A stretch of DNA of 30,524 bases from an uncultured Oscillospiraceae bacterium. GTDB lineage: Bacteria; Bacillota; Clostridia; Oscillospirales; Oscillospiraceae. The notes under the pieces were generated by a model. The model saw only the letters and a program-made list of their open reading frames with translations. It was not told where the DNA came from and did not search any database. Within the stretch, counting starts at the first letter, position 1. Every line of letters begins with the position of its first letter. Shown piece after piece: positions 1 through 7,502 of the stretch. The translations under genes and the position numbers were made by a program. Location: assembly GCA_934561515.1 (NCBI GenBank), contig CAKTGM010000023.1, positions 1 through 30,524 of the forward strand, read 5' to 3'.

Positions 1-36
1 AGAGCTAGAGCTTTCCCCCTCCGATAAGAAGCGTGA

Positions 37-68
37 AAGCGCGGTGTCCCAAGACATCGCGCTTTTTT
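37..68 (+). terminator. Rho-independent terminator of an upstream plus-strand unit
   Basis: A 12-bp stem (37-48 with 53-64, one G-T pair) closed by a CCAA loop runs directly into a six-T tract at 63-68. It must end a transcript that starts left of the window; no coding end is visible in bases 1-36. Confidence 0.75.
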
Positions 69-70
69 CC

Positions 71-99
71 TTGTCATCCCCTGCCTTTTGTGTTACGAT
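71..99 (+). promoter_or_regulatory. Sigma-A promoter of the DivIVA-like gene
   Basis: TTGTCA at 71-76 and TACGAT at 94-99 are separated by exactly 17 bases, and a TGT extended -10 element sits at 91-93. The promoter lies between the upstream terminator and the ribosome binding site (AGGTGGG) of the gene starting at 130. It was identified by consensus match only. Confidence 0.65.
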
Positions 100-129
100 A
101 TGCTTGAGAAAGAAAAAGGTGGGAGCATC

Positions 130-819
130 ATGGAAAATACCTTCAAAAGTTCCGTCTTCGGCGGCTTCAACCGCGACGACGTCATCCGTTATATCGAAAA
201 AACCGCGCTCGAGAGCAAGCAGCAGATCGAGTCTCTCGAGCAGGAGAGCGACGGCCTTTGCCGCGAGAATGCAGACCTTCGCGCAAAGCTTGCCGAGGCC
301 GAGCGCGAGCGCGACCAGCTCGCCGAAACCTCCGCCGCCGCGTCCGACGCGCAGGCTGCGCTCAAAAAGGGACTGACCGCCGCGCAGGAAACGATCACCG
401 AGCTGCGCGCAAAGCTGGAGGATACCACGCGGAAGGCAGACTACGCGCAGAAGGAGCACGAGCGTCTGCGCGAGGCACAGAAGGCCGAGCACGAGCGCGA
501 GATGCAAAAGGTGCTCTCCGAGCTTTCAGAGCTTCGCACGCAGGCCGAGGAATACGGGCGCGTGAAGGCGCACATCGCCGACATTGAGCTTTCCGCCCGC
601 GAGCGGGCCGACGCGCTCGACGCCGCCACGCGCGCCAAACTGCAAGCGTACATCGCCTCCTGCACGAGCCAGTGCGCGCAGGTACTTGCAACGCTCGGCA
701 ATACCTGCGAGAGCGTTTCGACCGCGCTGCGTCACGCAGACGAGGCCGTGTCGCGCCTCCCCGGCGCATTCACCACGCTGGAAGGCCAGCTCGACGAGCT
801 TAAAAAGTTCGAGCAGTAA
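130..819 (+). CDS. DivIVA-like coiled-coil protein
   Basis: 229 residues. The N-terminus (FGGFNRDDVIRYIEK, about residues 7-22) matches the short motif seen in DivIVA/GpsB-like cell-division and polarity proteins of Firmicutes. It is followed by a long, charged, Glu/Arg/Ala-rich coiled coil (about residues 20-165) and a less charged C-terminal tail. There is no signal peptide or membrane span, so the product is cytoplasmic and probably self-assembles. The start at 130 is chosen because AGGTGGG lies just upstream; the frame stays open to 88 but without a site. The gene is monocistronic, with its own promoter and a strong terminator. DivIVA relatives recruit division or sporulation factors to curved membranes; that role here is inference from the N-terminal motif. 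Confidence 0.7.
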   Translation: MENTFKSSVFGGFNRDDVIRYIEKTALESKQQIESLEQESDGLCRENADLRAKLAEAERERDQLAETSAAASDAQAALKKGLTAAQETITELRAKLEDTTRKADYAQKEHERLREAQKAEHEREMQKVLSELSELRTQAEEYGRVKAHIADIELSARERADALDAATRAKLQAYIASCTSQCAQVLATLGNTCESVSTALRHADEAVSRLPGAFTTLEGQLDELKKFEQ

Positions 820-831
820 CAAAAAGCACAA

Positions 832-868
832 AAGGAGTGCGTTCCCGATGGGAACGCACTCCTTCTTT
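832..868. terminator. Bidirectional terminator between convergent genes
   Basis: A perfect 15-bp stem (832-846 with 850-864) has a 3-base loop and short T-rich tails on both strands. It sits between the stop of the DivIVA-like gene (819) and the stop of the convergent DUF2812 gene (867), so it can serve both. Confidence 0.85.
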
Positions 869-2084
869 ATAATAAAGCTGCGTACCGGTCAAAAAGCGCT
901 GTAAACTCTTCTAAACGGTCTCGCAGATCGTCGGGCGCCGCGGTGCGGAAATAGAGCGTCGCTCCCCCGCGCCGCAGGATGAGAAACTGCGTATCGCCGG
1001 AGGTATTTTTCGCGTAGTACGCCTCGTCAAAGCCGTCGAGCTTCAATTCCCGCGCATCGCTTCCCATGAAATAGCCCCGCAGTTCCTGCGTCAAGGGCTC
1101 TGCCAGCGCGGAAATACGCGGGGCGTAAAAGTCCACCTCTGTGCTGTACTGCCACCAGTCGTCGATCTTTCCGGCATAGGGCGTTTCGCCGACGGAGCAC
1201 ACGTGCCCGCCGAGCGGCGTGGAAAAATCGCGCACATCGCACCAGTCGTAGGCCCTGCCGCCAAGCTCCTCCGCACGGAGATAGGGCAGCGGCGGCTCGT
1301 CATACTCATCGCCGTAAGGCGAGCCGCTCCCCACAGAGATGAGCAGCATGATCGGCAGCACGCTCATCACGATGCCGAACAGCCGGTCCAGCCTCGCCCA
1401 GCGGTTGCGCCGCATCTTCTCCGTGCGCTCGCAGTCCTCCATCGCACGCTTGAGCGCGCGCATCTCCCGCCGCTCCTGCGCGTCGCTGAGCAGGGCGAGA
1501 ACGCCGCCGAGGAACAATGCGGCGATCTGAAGCGCCGTGTTCTTCGCCATCGTGAGCAGCGACAGGACCGGCAGCTCCGGCAGACACACAGCGATGTAAA
1601 TGATCGCGGCGAACGACACAAGCGAGACCAGCGGCAGAAAATAGCTGCTGCGCATCTTTTTGCGCAGCCGCCGGTAGGCATAGCTATCCGTGCAGGGGCG
1701 CGGCGAGGGCGCACGCGCGGTCTTTTCGCCGCGCCAGATATAAAAGATGCCGTCCTGCGTCCGGCAGACATAGTCCCAGCCCATCTGCGCGCGTGCTTCG
1801 CGCGTCCGCTCGTCTGGGTCGTCATCGTCCAGCGCGGGCTCGAGATGATAGCGGCAGTCGCGCGGCTCACCGCGCGTAAAGTCGCTGCCGCGCAGCAGGA
1901 ATTCCCCCTCCGCCGCGCGCTCGGAAAGCCATTGCTCGATGCCGCGCGGATCGTAGGCGCTGACCTTGAAGCGAATGCTCCTGGTCTTTGCTTCCGTTTC
2001 CCCATCCGGCGTGTTTGCTGCATCGTTCGTACAGGCAGTTTCCTCCGCCGCCCGGCGGCTCAGCTCGTGCAGTCTCTCGTCCAT
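867..2084 (-). CDS. DUF2812 domain membrane protein
   Basis: 405 residues. Residues about 38-118 show the DUF2812 pattern: an EQWLSERAAEGEFLL segment, then a GWDYVC stretch and a basic/aromatic end. Three hydrophobic spans follow (about 148-167, 184-200, 234-252), with a highly charged cytoplasmic-looking segment (201-233) between the second and third. The ~150-residue C-terminal part is hydrophilic and probably extracytoplasmic. DUF2812 proteins are often encoded next to PadR regulators; here the gene stands alone with its own promoter and shares a terminator with the convergent gene. A role in envelope sensing is plausible, but no activity is established. The ATG at 2084 has a GAGGGGAGT site upstream. 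Confidence 0.7.
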   Translation of the reverse strand: MDERLHELSRRAAEETACTNDAANTPDGETEAKTRSIRFKVSAYDPRGIEQWLSERAAEGEFLLRGSDFTRGEPRDCRYHLEPALDDDDPDERTREARAQMGWDYVCRTQDGIFYIWRGEKTARAPSPRPCTDSYAYRRLRKKMRSSYFLPLVSLVSFAAIIYIAVCLPELPVLSLLTMAKNTALQIAALFLGGVLALLSDAQERREMRALKRAMEDCERTEKMRRNRWARLDRLFGIVMSVLPIMLLISVGSGSPYGDEYDEPPLPYLRAEELGGRAYDWCDVRDFSTPLGGHVCSVGETPYAGKIDDWWQYSTEVDFYAPRISALAEPLTQELRGYFMGSDARELKLDGFDEAYYAKNTSGDTQFLILRRGGATLYFRTAAPDDLRDRLEEFTALFDRYAALL

Positions 2085-2116
2085 TTGCGTCCACTCCCCT
2101 CTTTTTCTCTATGCAG

Positions 2117-2145
2117 AGTATAGGGGAGCGCGCGGATTTTTTCAA
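2117..2145 (-). promoter_or_regulatory. Sigma-A promoter of the DUF2812 gene
   Basis: On the minus strand TTGAAA (2145-2140) and TATACT (2122-2117) are separated by 17 bases. They lie 33 bases or more upstream of the ATG at 2084. Both hexamers match consensus at five of six positions or nearly so. Confidence 0.7.
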
Positions 2146-2198
2146 GCAAGTTCAGCGAGCATCGCAAAAAGTTGCGCGCAAGTTTATTGTTACGCCGC

Positions 2199-2228
2199 AA
2201 AAAAGGCAGGAAGTTCCTGCCTTTTTTC
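2199..2228 (-). terminator. Terminator of the spoVFA-spoVFB operon
   Basis: The stem GGCAGG/CCTGCC is extended by A/T pairs (2199-2210 with 2216-2227), has a 5-base loop and carries T runs on both strands. It begins a few bases after the spoVFB stop at 2232 on the minus strand. Confidence 0.8.
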
Positions 2229-2231
2229 GCT

Positions 2232-2792
2232 TCAGAGCAGAATCGGCTGAATTTGGCGACCCTCCATTGCCGCCTCGAGCGTCGGCATGATCTTGCGGAA
2301 ATCCGCGATGAGCGACGTGGGCTTCGCCTCGGCGTTGTCCTGCCCGAAGGGGACAAAGTAGTAGTTCTTTCGGTTCAGGAGCGCGGCGATATTCGCGGCG
2401 CTCGCGGAAAGGCCGTCGTTCGTCGCCAGCGCGAGCACCACGGGCTTTCCGTTTCGCAGGTGCCCCTTCGCCGCCATCGTCACCGGCCCGTCCGTGATGC
2501 CGTGGGCAAGCTTTGCGAGCGTGTTGCCCGTGCAGGGCGCGATGACGAGCGCCTCCATCGCCCCCTGCGGGCCGAGGGGCTCAGCCTCCACGATATTCCG
2601 CACGGCACGGCGTCCCGCGATGCCCTCCACGCGCGCGGCAAAGTCCTCTGCCGTGCCAAAGCGGGTCGAATACTTCGCCGCGTTTTCCGACAAAATCGGC
2701 ACGAGCTCGTGCTCGCGCGCAATGTCCTCGTAAATTTTCAGCAGCTCGGGATGGTTGCAGAACGAGCCGCAAAAGGCAAATCCGATCTTCAT
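2232..2792 (-). CDS. spoVFB: Dipicolinate synthase subunit B
   Basis: 186 residues of the flavoprotein fold family (SpoVFB/DpaB). With SpoVFA it oxidises dihydrodipicolinate, from the lysine pathway, to dipicolinic acid in the mother cell for loading into the spore core. The family signature is visible: GFAFCGSFCNH at the N-terminus, the central APCTGNTLAKLAHG segment, and VLALATNDGLSASAANI towards the end. The start at 2792 is chosen because GGAGGA lies immediately upstream and the ATGA overlaps the spoVFA stop; a longer frame to 2816 lacks a site. Length is normal for the family. The subunits are translationally coupled, as expected for a 1:1 complex. Confidence 0.93.
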   Translation of the reverse strand: MKIGFAFCGSFCNHPELLKIYEDIAREHELVPILSENAAKYSTRFGTAEDFAARVEGIAGRRAVRNIVEAEPLGPQGAMEALVIAPCTGNTLAKLAHGITDGPVTMAAKGHLRNGKPVVLALATNDGLSASAANIAALLNRKNYYFVPFGQDNAEAKPTSLIADFRKIMPTLEAAMEGRQIQPILL

Positions 2793-3616
2793 GCATCCTC
2801 CTCCATGAGTCGACATAAGGTTTTTTTGATGGCGTGCGCCGCCGTCTCCGGCGCGGCGATGCCCGGCAGTCCCGGCGCGCGCAGATAGGAAAGGCGCAGC
2901 CTTTCCACCGCGTCCAGATCAAAGCCGCTCGCGCCCGCAAGCTCGATGAGCAGACAGTCGCGCGGAAGCTCTGAAAGAAGCGCTTCGTCCAGCACCGGAT
3001 GCGGCACGGTGTTGAAGACCACGCGGAACGCCCCCAGCGTGCCGGAAAGCCGGTTTGTGTGCAGCGGCGCGTAGCCGAAGGCGTCGATCCACGCAAGGTC
3101 CGAGAGCTTGCGCGCGCTGACGCTCACCTTCGCCCCCAGCGCGTGCAGATCGTGGGCAAGGAGCTTCCCGACGCGGCCAAAGCCCACGACAAGGCAGGGC
3201 GTGCCGTGCAGTGTAACGCTTGTATGCTTCATTGCCGTTTCGATCGCCCCCTCCGCCGTCGGGACGGCGTTGCGCACGCTCAGCTCCTCTGCGGCAAAGT
3301 AGTCCGTGATGCGCAGCTCCAGCGCATCCGCGAGCGCCATCGCCTCCCCGCTCACGTTTCCGGCAAAGATCCGATGCTCCGGCCGCAGCGCGCGAAAAAG
3401 GCGCTCGGTCGTCATCTCCGTGCCGTTTAAGTAACCGTTTTTCTCCATCGGCAGCGGCAGGACGATGCACTCCGCCCGCAGCGCATCGCACAGCGCCTGT
3501 GGGTTCGGCGCGCCCGGAAGCTCCCACGAGCAGACCTCGTGCCCCTCCGCCGCCATCATCTGCGCGAGCAGGCGCATCCGCTGATCGCCGCCCAAAAATG
3601 CCATCGTTCGTTCCAT
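2789..3616 (-). CDS. spoVFA: Dipicolinate synthase subunit A
   Basis: 275 residues, typical for SpoVFA/DpaA. The protein has an N-terminal domain (about 1-110) and a Rossmann NAD(P)-binding domain with GFGRVGK at 145-151, resembling D-isomer 2-hydroxyacid dehydrogenases. It provides the nucleotide-binding subunit of dipicolinate synthase, active in the mother cell during sporulation. GGGGGA upstream of the ATG at 3616 fixes the start. It is the first gene of a two-gene operon; the aspartate-kinase and dapA genes that accompany it in Bacillus are absent here. This is strong evidence that the organism makes endospores. Confidence 0.93.
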   Translation of the reverse strand: MERTMAFLGGDQRMRLLAQMMAAEGHEVCSWELPGAPNPQALCDALRAECIVLPLPMEKNGYLNGTEMTTERLFRALRPEHRIFAGNVSGEAMALADALELRITDYFAAEELSVRNAVPTAEGAIETAMKHTSVTLHGTPCLVVGFGRVGKLLAHDLHALGAKVSVSARKLSDLAWIDAFGYAPLHTNRLSGTLGAFRVVFNTVPHPVLDEALLSELPRDCLLIELAGASGFDLDAVERLRLSYLRAPGLPGIAAPETAAHAIKKTLCRLMEEDA

Positions 3617-3637
3617 CTCATTCCCCCTTTTCCATAA

Positions 3638-3666
3638 AGTCTATGCGCGGCGCCGCCGCACCATGC
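3638..3666 (-). promoter_or_regulatory. Candidate SigE-type sporulation promoter of spoVFAB
   Basis: On the minus strand GCATGGT (3666-3660) and CATAGACT (3645-3638) are separated by 14 bases. The Bacillus SigE consensus is roughly GHATATT, 14 bases, CATACANT, so the -10 matches at seven of eight positions and the -35 at five of seven. No good SigA promoter was seen in this gap (3617-3726). The spacer is itself a GC palindrome. This is a pattern match only. Confidence 0.4.
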
Positions 3667-3726
3667 GCTCGCTCATTCTCGCGCACCTTCACTGCGATCC
3701 CGCCGCGGCAAACGTCATGTGATGCA

Positions 3727-3766
3727 GAAAAGGACGCCGCAGGGTTTATCCTGCGGCGTCCTTTTC
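3727..3766 (-). terminator. Terminator of the pst-pho operon
   Basis: A perfect 17-bp stem (3727-3743 with 3750-3766) has a 6-base loop and lies 7 bases past the phoR stop at 3774. The T tract on the minus strand is formed mainly by the stem's own TTTTC end, so the tail is weak, but the stem is very stable. Confidence 0.75.
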
Positions 3767-3773
3767 TGTTTTC

Positions 3774-5429
3774 TTACTCCTTTGGGAGCAGGATGCGGAT
3801 GGTCGCGCCCTTGCCCTCCTCGCTTTGCAGCTCGACCGTGCCGTGGTGATACTGCACGGCGTGCTTGACGATGGAAAGGCCAAGGCCCGTGCCGCCGCTC
3901 GCCTTCGAGTGGCTCTTATCCACGCGGTAGAAGCGCTCGAAGATGCGCCCCTGATGCTCGGGCGCAATGCCGATGCCCGTATCGGCGACGGAGACGACCG
4001 CCTTGCCGTCCTCCGTCCCCACGCGCACCGAAACGCTGCCGCCCTCGACATTGTACTTTACACCGTTGTCGCAGAGGTTATAGATCACCTCGTACAACAG
4101 CCGGCGCACGCCGCTCACGCAGGTGCTCTCGCCCGTGACGGAGAGCGTCACGTTCTTCTGCTCCGCCGCAGATGCGAGATCGTCCGCCGCCTCCTGCGAG
4201 AGCGTCAGCAGATCGACCGTCTCGCGCGGCATTTCGTCGCCCTCGTCGAGCTGGGAGAGGCGGATGATGTCGCCGATGAGCGTGACGAGGCGCTGCGCCT
4301 CCTTGCGGATGTGGCCGACAAAGCGCGGTACGTCGTCCGGCTGCACCATGCCGTTTTCGAGCAGCTCCGCGCTGCCGATGATGCCTTGCAGCGGCGTTTT
4401 CAGCTCGTGCGACACGTTCGCCGTGAATTCGCGGCGGTTCTGTTCCGCCGTTTCGCGCTCGGTGATGTCAAAGGCCAGCAGCACCGCGCCCACCGCCGCC
4501 GTGCCGGAGAGGATGCGGCTCACGTCAAACTGCCAGACGCGGCCGCCGCGCTCGGCGCGGGCTTCGCCGTGCCCCTGCGCCATCGCATCGGCGATGGCAA
4601 GGCGGATGTCGTGGCTGCGGTCGAGTGCGAGAAAATCCTGACCGATGCAGCGCTCGTCCGCGTCAAAAAGCCTGCACGCGGCGGGGTTGATGCTCAGCAC
4701 GCGCTCTTTTTCGTCGAGTAGGACGAGACCCTCGCGCATACTGCCGGTGATCTGTGAAAACTCGGTCCGCTGCTGCTCCAGCTCGCGCATCTGCTCGTCG
4801 ATCTGCCGATGCTGGTGGCTGATGCGCCCGAGCAGCGGGGAAAGCTCCTCGTAGGCGTCGTTTTCCAGCGGGTGCTCAAGGTCCAGCTCGTTGAGCGGGC
4901 GCACGATGCGGCGCGAAAGCCGCCGTGCCAGCACCGCCGACAAGATGAGCGCCACAATGACGACGATCAGGATGGGCTGCACCATGCCGATGAGCAGCAC
5001 GCCCGCCGTTGCGCGGCTGACGGAAATGCGCAGCACGCTGCCGTCCGTGAGCCTGCGCGCGCAGTACATCGTCTTTTGCAGGATCGTGGAGGAATAGCGC
5101 GTGCTCTCGCCCTCGCCGCTTACAAGCGCCTCGCGCACCTCCTCGCGGTCGGCGTGGCTTTCAAGGCTCTCCGCGCCGGTCACGGTGTCGTAGAGCACCG
5201 TGCCGTCGGGCGAGATCCACGTCAGGCGGTAGCGCTCGGAGGAAATGCTTGAAAGATAGTCCTCCCCGCCGCGCTCCACGGCGACGGAGGCGAGCTCCAG
5301 CTCATCGCGCAGCTGCTTTTCCTCCACGCTGCCAAAATACTCGTAGAGGCAGCCCATGATGAAAAGAAGGCTTGCAAGCAGCACCGCACCGGCAACGAGC
5401 AGGATGGAATGAAAGATCTTTTTTGTCAT
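3774..5429 (-). CDS. phoR: PhoR-type sensor histidine kinase
   Basis: 551 residues. Order of parts: first membrane span about 8-30, extracytoplasmic sensor about 31-143, second span about 144-167, linker, PAS domain about 225-325, HisKA with phospho-acceptor H341 in FTANVSHELKTPLQ, and a HATPase with N box around N451-N460, DTGIG at 483-487 and GGTGLGL at 512-518. It autophosphorylates and donates phosphate to the adjacent response regulator, with its start in ATGA overlap with that gene's stop. Being last in a pst-phoU operon, it is most likely the phosphate-starvation kinase PhoR, restrained by Pst/PhoU when phosphate is plentiful. All catalytic boxes are intact. Confidence 0.9.
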   Translation of the reverse strand: MTKKIFHSILLVAGAVLLASLLFIMGCLYEYFGSVEEKQLRDELELASVAVERGGEDYLSSISSERYRLTWISPDGTVLYDTVTGAESLESHADREEVREALVSGEGESTRYSSTILQKTMYCARRLTDGSVLRISVSRATAGVLLIGMVQPILIVVIVALILSAVLARRLSRRIVRPLNELDLEHPLENDAYEELSPLLGRISHQHRQIDEQMRELEQQRTEFSQITGSMREGLVLLDEKERVLSINPAACRLFDADERCIGQDFLALDRSHDIRLAIADAMAQGHGEARAERGGRVWQFDVSRILSGTAAVGAVLLAFDITERETAEQNRREFTANVSHELKTPLQGIIGSAELLENGMVQPDDVPRFVGHIRKEAQRLVTLIGDIIRLSQLDEGDEMPRETVDLLTLSQEAADDLASAAEQKNVTLSVTGESTCVSGVRRLLYEVIYNLCDNGVKYNVEGGSVSVRVGTEDGKAVVSVADTGIGIAPEHQGRIFERFYRVDKSHSKASGGTGLGLSIVKHAVQYHHGTVELQSEEGKGATIRILLPKE

Positions 5430-6097
5430 GCCCTTCCCTCCATGCGGTATCCAACGCCGCGCACCGTTTCGATCCTTTCACCGTAGTGACCGAGCTTCTG
5501 GCGCAGGGTGCGGATGTGCATATCCACCGTGCGGGTCTCGCCGCAGTAGTCGGTGCCCCACACGTCCGCCATGAGCTGATCGCGCGAAAACGCCGTGCCC
5601 GGATGGGAGAGAAAGAGCCGCAGCAGTTCAAATTCCTTGAAGGTGAGCGCGACGCGCTCGCCGTCCACCGTGACGGTGTGCTCCGTCTCGTCGAGCACCA
5701 AACCATCGGAGCGGAGCTGCTCGGCACTCTTCGTCCCGCAGCGGCGCAGCACGGCCTTGACGCAGGAGACAAGCTCCATCACGCCGAAGGGCTTGACGAG
5801 ATAGTAGTCCGCGCCGAGATCAAGCCCGCGGATGCGGTCATATTCCGCGCCCTTGGCCGTGGCCATGACGATGGGGATATCGGAAAGCTTGCTGTCCGCG
5901 CGCATCCGGCGCAGCAGCTCCAGCCCATCCACGCCGGGGAGCATCACATCGAGCACAACAAGCTCGGGCCGCCGCGTGCGCAGCGCCTCCCAGAAGCTCG
6001 TTCCGTCCTCGAAGCCCTCGGCTTCAAAGCCGGTGGAGCGCAGGGCGTAGACCTCGATATCGCGGATGCTGGCGTCATCCTCCACGCACCAGATCAT
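5426..6097 (-). CDS. phoB: PhoB-type response regulator
   Basis: 223 residues, OmpR/PhoB class. The receiver domain has the acid pocket E6-D8, phospho-acceptor D50 in VVLDVMLPG, T80 and K102. A C-terminal winged helix (about 125-220) includes the FKEFELL and RTVDMHIRTLRQKLG elements. It binds DNA as a dimer and should activate phosphate-starvation genes, probably including this operon. It starts 4 bases after the phoU stop with an AAGGAGGG site, and overlaps the kinase gene by ATGA. In Bacillus the protein is called PhoP. Assignment to phosphate control comes from context. Confidence 0.9.
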   Translation of the reverse strand: MIWCVEDDASIRDIEVYALRSTGFEAEGFEDGTSFWEALRTRRPELVVLDVMLPGVDGLELLRRMRADSKLSDIPIVMATAKGAEYDRIRGLDLGADYYLVKPFGVMELVSCVKAVLRRCGTKSAEQLRSDGLVLDETEHTVTVDGERVALTFKEFELLRLFLSHPGTAFSRDQLMADVWGTDYCGETRTVDMHIRTLRQKLGHYGERIETVRGVGYRMEGRA

Positions 6098-6101
6098 TTC
6101 T

Positions 6102-6746
6102 TCATCCCTCCTTATGCTCTCCCGTCACCGAGAAAATGACCCATTCGGCGATGTTCACCGCATGGTCGCCGATGCGCTCAAAATACTTGGCGATCATCAG
6201 CACATCGAGCGCAAATTCGCCGTCCGCAGGGTCGGCGGCGATGCGCGAAATAAGCGCCTTCTTTACGCGCGTAAAATAGTCGTCCACCACGTCGTCCTCG
6301 GCGATGACCTTTTCGGCAAGCGGCACATCCTGCTTGACGTAGGCGTCCACGCTCCCGCTCACCATGCGGATCGCCGAGCGGGCCATGTCGCGCAGAAGCT
6401 CGCTGTCCTCCGTGCCGCGCCCGCCGAGAAAGGCGACGATCTCGGCAATGTCCTCCGCCTGATCGCCGATGCGCTCCATGTCCGTGATCATCTTGAGTGC
6501 CGCCGAGATCTGGCGCAGGTCCCTTGCAACAGGCTGCTGCTGCAAAAGAAGCTTCAGGCACAGCGATTCGATCTCGCGCTCCTTGCGGTCGATCTCCTCA
6601 TCGAGCGGGGAAACGCGCGCGGAGAGCGCCGTGTCGCCCTCGGTGAGCGACTGCGCGGCAAGGGCGATGACCTCCTCGCACAGCGCGCCCATCTCGATCA
6701 GTTCGCGCTTCAGCAGCGCAAGCTGCTCGTCAAACCGACTTCTCAT
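6102..6746 (-). CDS. phoU: Phosphate signalling regulator PhoU
   Basis: 214 residues, the usual length, made of two three-helix repeats. The repeated metal-binding type motif is seen as ERIGDQAEDI and ERIGDHAVNI, one in each half. PhoU is a peripheral cytoplasmic protein that links the Pst transporter to PhoR and dampens both when phosphate is abundant. Its ATG directly abuts the pstB stop (no spacer), so translation is coupled to the ATPase with which it works. Confidence 0.95.
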   Translation of the reverse strand: MRSRFDEQLALLKRELIEMGALCEEVIALAAQSLTEGDTALSARVSPLDEEIDRKEREIESLCLKLLLQQQPVARDLRQISAALKMITDMERIGDQAEDIAEIVAFLGGRGTEDSELLRDMARSAIRMVSGSVDAYVKQDVPLAEKVIAEDDVVDDYFTRVKKALISRIAADPADGEFALDVLMIAKYFERIGDHAVNIAEWVIFSVTGEHKEG

Positions 6747-7502
6747 TTAGCCGAACCTCCCCGTGATGTAGTCCTCTGTCCGCTTGTCCTGCGGCTGGGA
6801 GAAGAGCTTTTCCGTCTCGCCGTATTCCACCAGCTCGCCGAGCAGGAAGAAGGCCGTGTGGTCGGAAATGCGCACTGCCTGCTGCATATTGTGCGTGACG
6901 ATGACGATCGTATATTTTTCCTTCAGTTCCATCGCAAGCTCCTCGATCTTCGAGGTCGAGATGGGATCGAGCGCGCTCGTCGGCTCGTCCATCAGCAGCA
7001 CGTCCGGTTCAACGGCGAGCGCGCGGGCAATGCAGAGCCTCTGCTGCTGGCCGCCGGAGAGGCCGAGGGCGTTCTTCCTGAGCCGGTCCTTGACCTCGTC
7101 CCAGATGGCCGCGCCGCGCAGCGACTGCTCAACGATCTCATCGAGCTTGGCCTTGTTCTTCATGCCGTGGGTGCGCGGGCCGTAGGCGATGTTGTCGTAA
7201 ATACTCATGGGGAAGGGATTGGGCTTTTGAAAGACCATGCCCACCTGACGGCGCAGCTCGCTCACGTCAACGGAGGGGTCGAAGATATCCTCGCCCTTGT
7301 AGCGGACGCTGCCGGTGATCTTCACATCGGGGATGAGGTCGTTCATGCGGTCGAGCGTCTTCAAAAAGGTCGACTTGCCGCAGCCGCTCGGCCCGATGAG
7401 GGCCGTGATGCTCTTTTCCGGGATCTCAATGTTGATATCCTTGAGCGCCTGATGGCTCCCGTACCACAGGCACAGATCTTTTACAGAAAGGATACTGTTC
7501 AT
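6747..7502 (-). CDS. pstB: Phosphate ABC transporter ATPase PstB
   Basis: 251 residues. Walker A is GPSGCGKST at 37-45, followed by the Q-loop FQKPNPFPM that is diagnostic for PstB, the signature LSGGQQQR, and Walker B LLMDEPTSALD. It powers high-affinity phosphate import with the PstC/PstA permeases. The ATG overlaps the stop of the upstream kinase gene by ATGA, which is unusual because pstB normally follows pstA directly. All nucleotide-binding elements are intact. Confidence 0.97.
   Translation of the reverse strand: MNSILSVKDLCLWYGSHQALKDINIEIPEKSITALIGPSGCGKSTFLKTLDRMNDLIPDVKITGSVRYKGEDIFDPSVDVSELRRQVGMVFQKPNPFPMSIYDNIAYGPRTHGMKNKAKLDEIVEQSLRGAAIWDEVKDRLRKNALGLSGGQQQRLCIARALAVEPDVLLMDEPTSALDPISTSKIEELAMELKEKYTIVIVTHNMQQAVRISDHTAFFLLGELVEYGETEKLFSQPQDKRTEDYITGRFG

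Noticed and set aside
3617..3726. A SigK promoter (AC then CATA---TA) ahead of spoVFA
   Set aside because: The -10 could fit with one mismatch, but no AC is found at the right distance; the SigE-type pair fits better.
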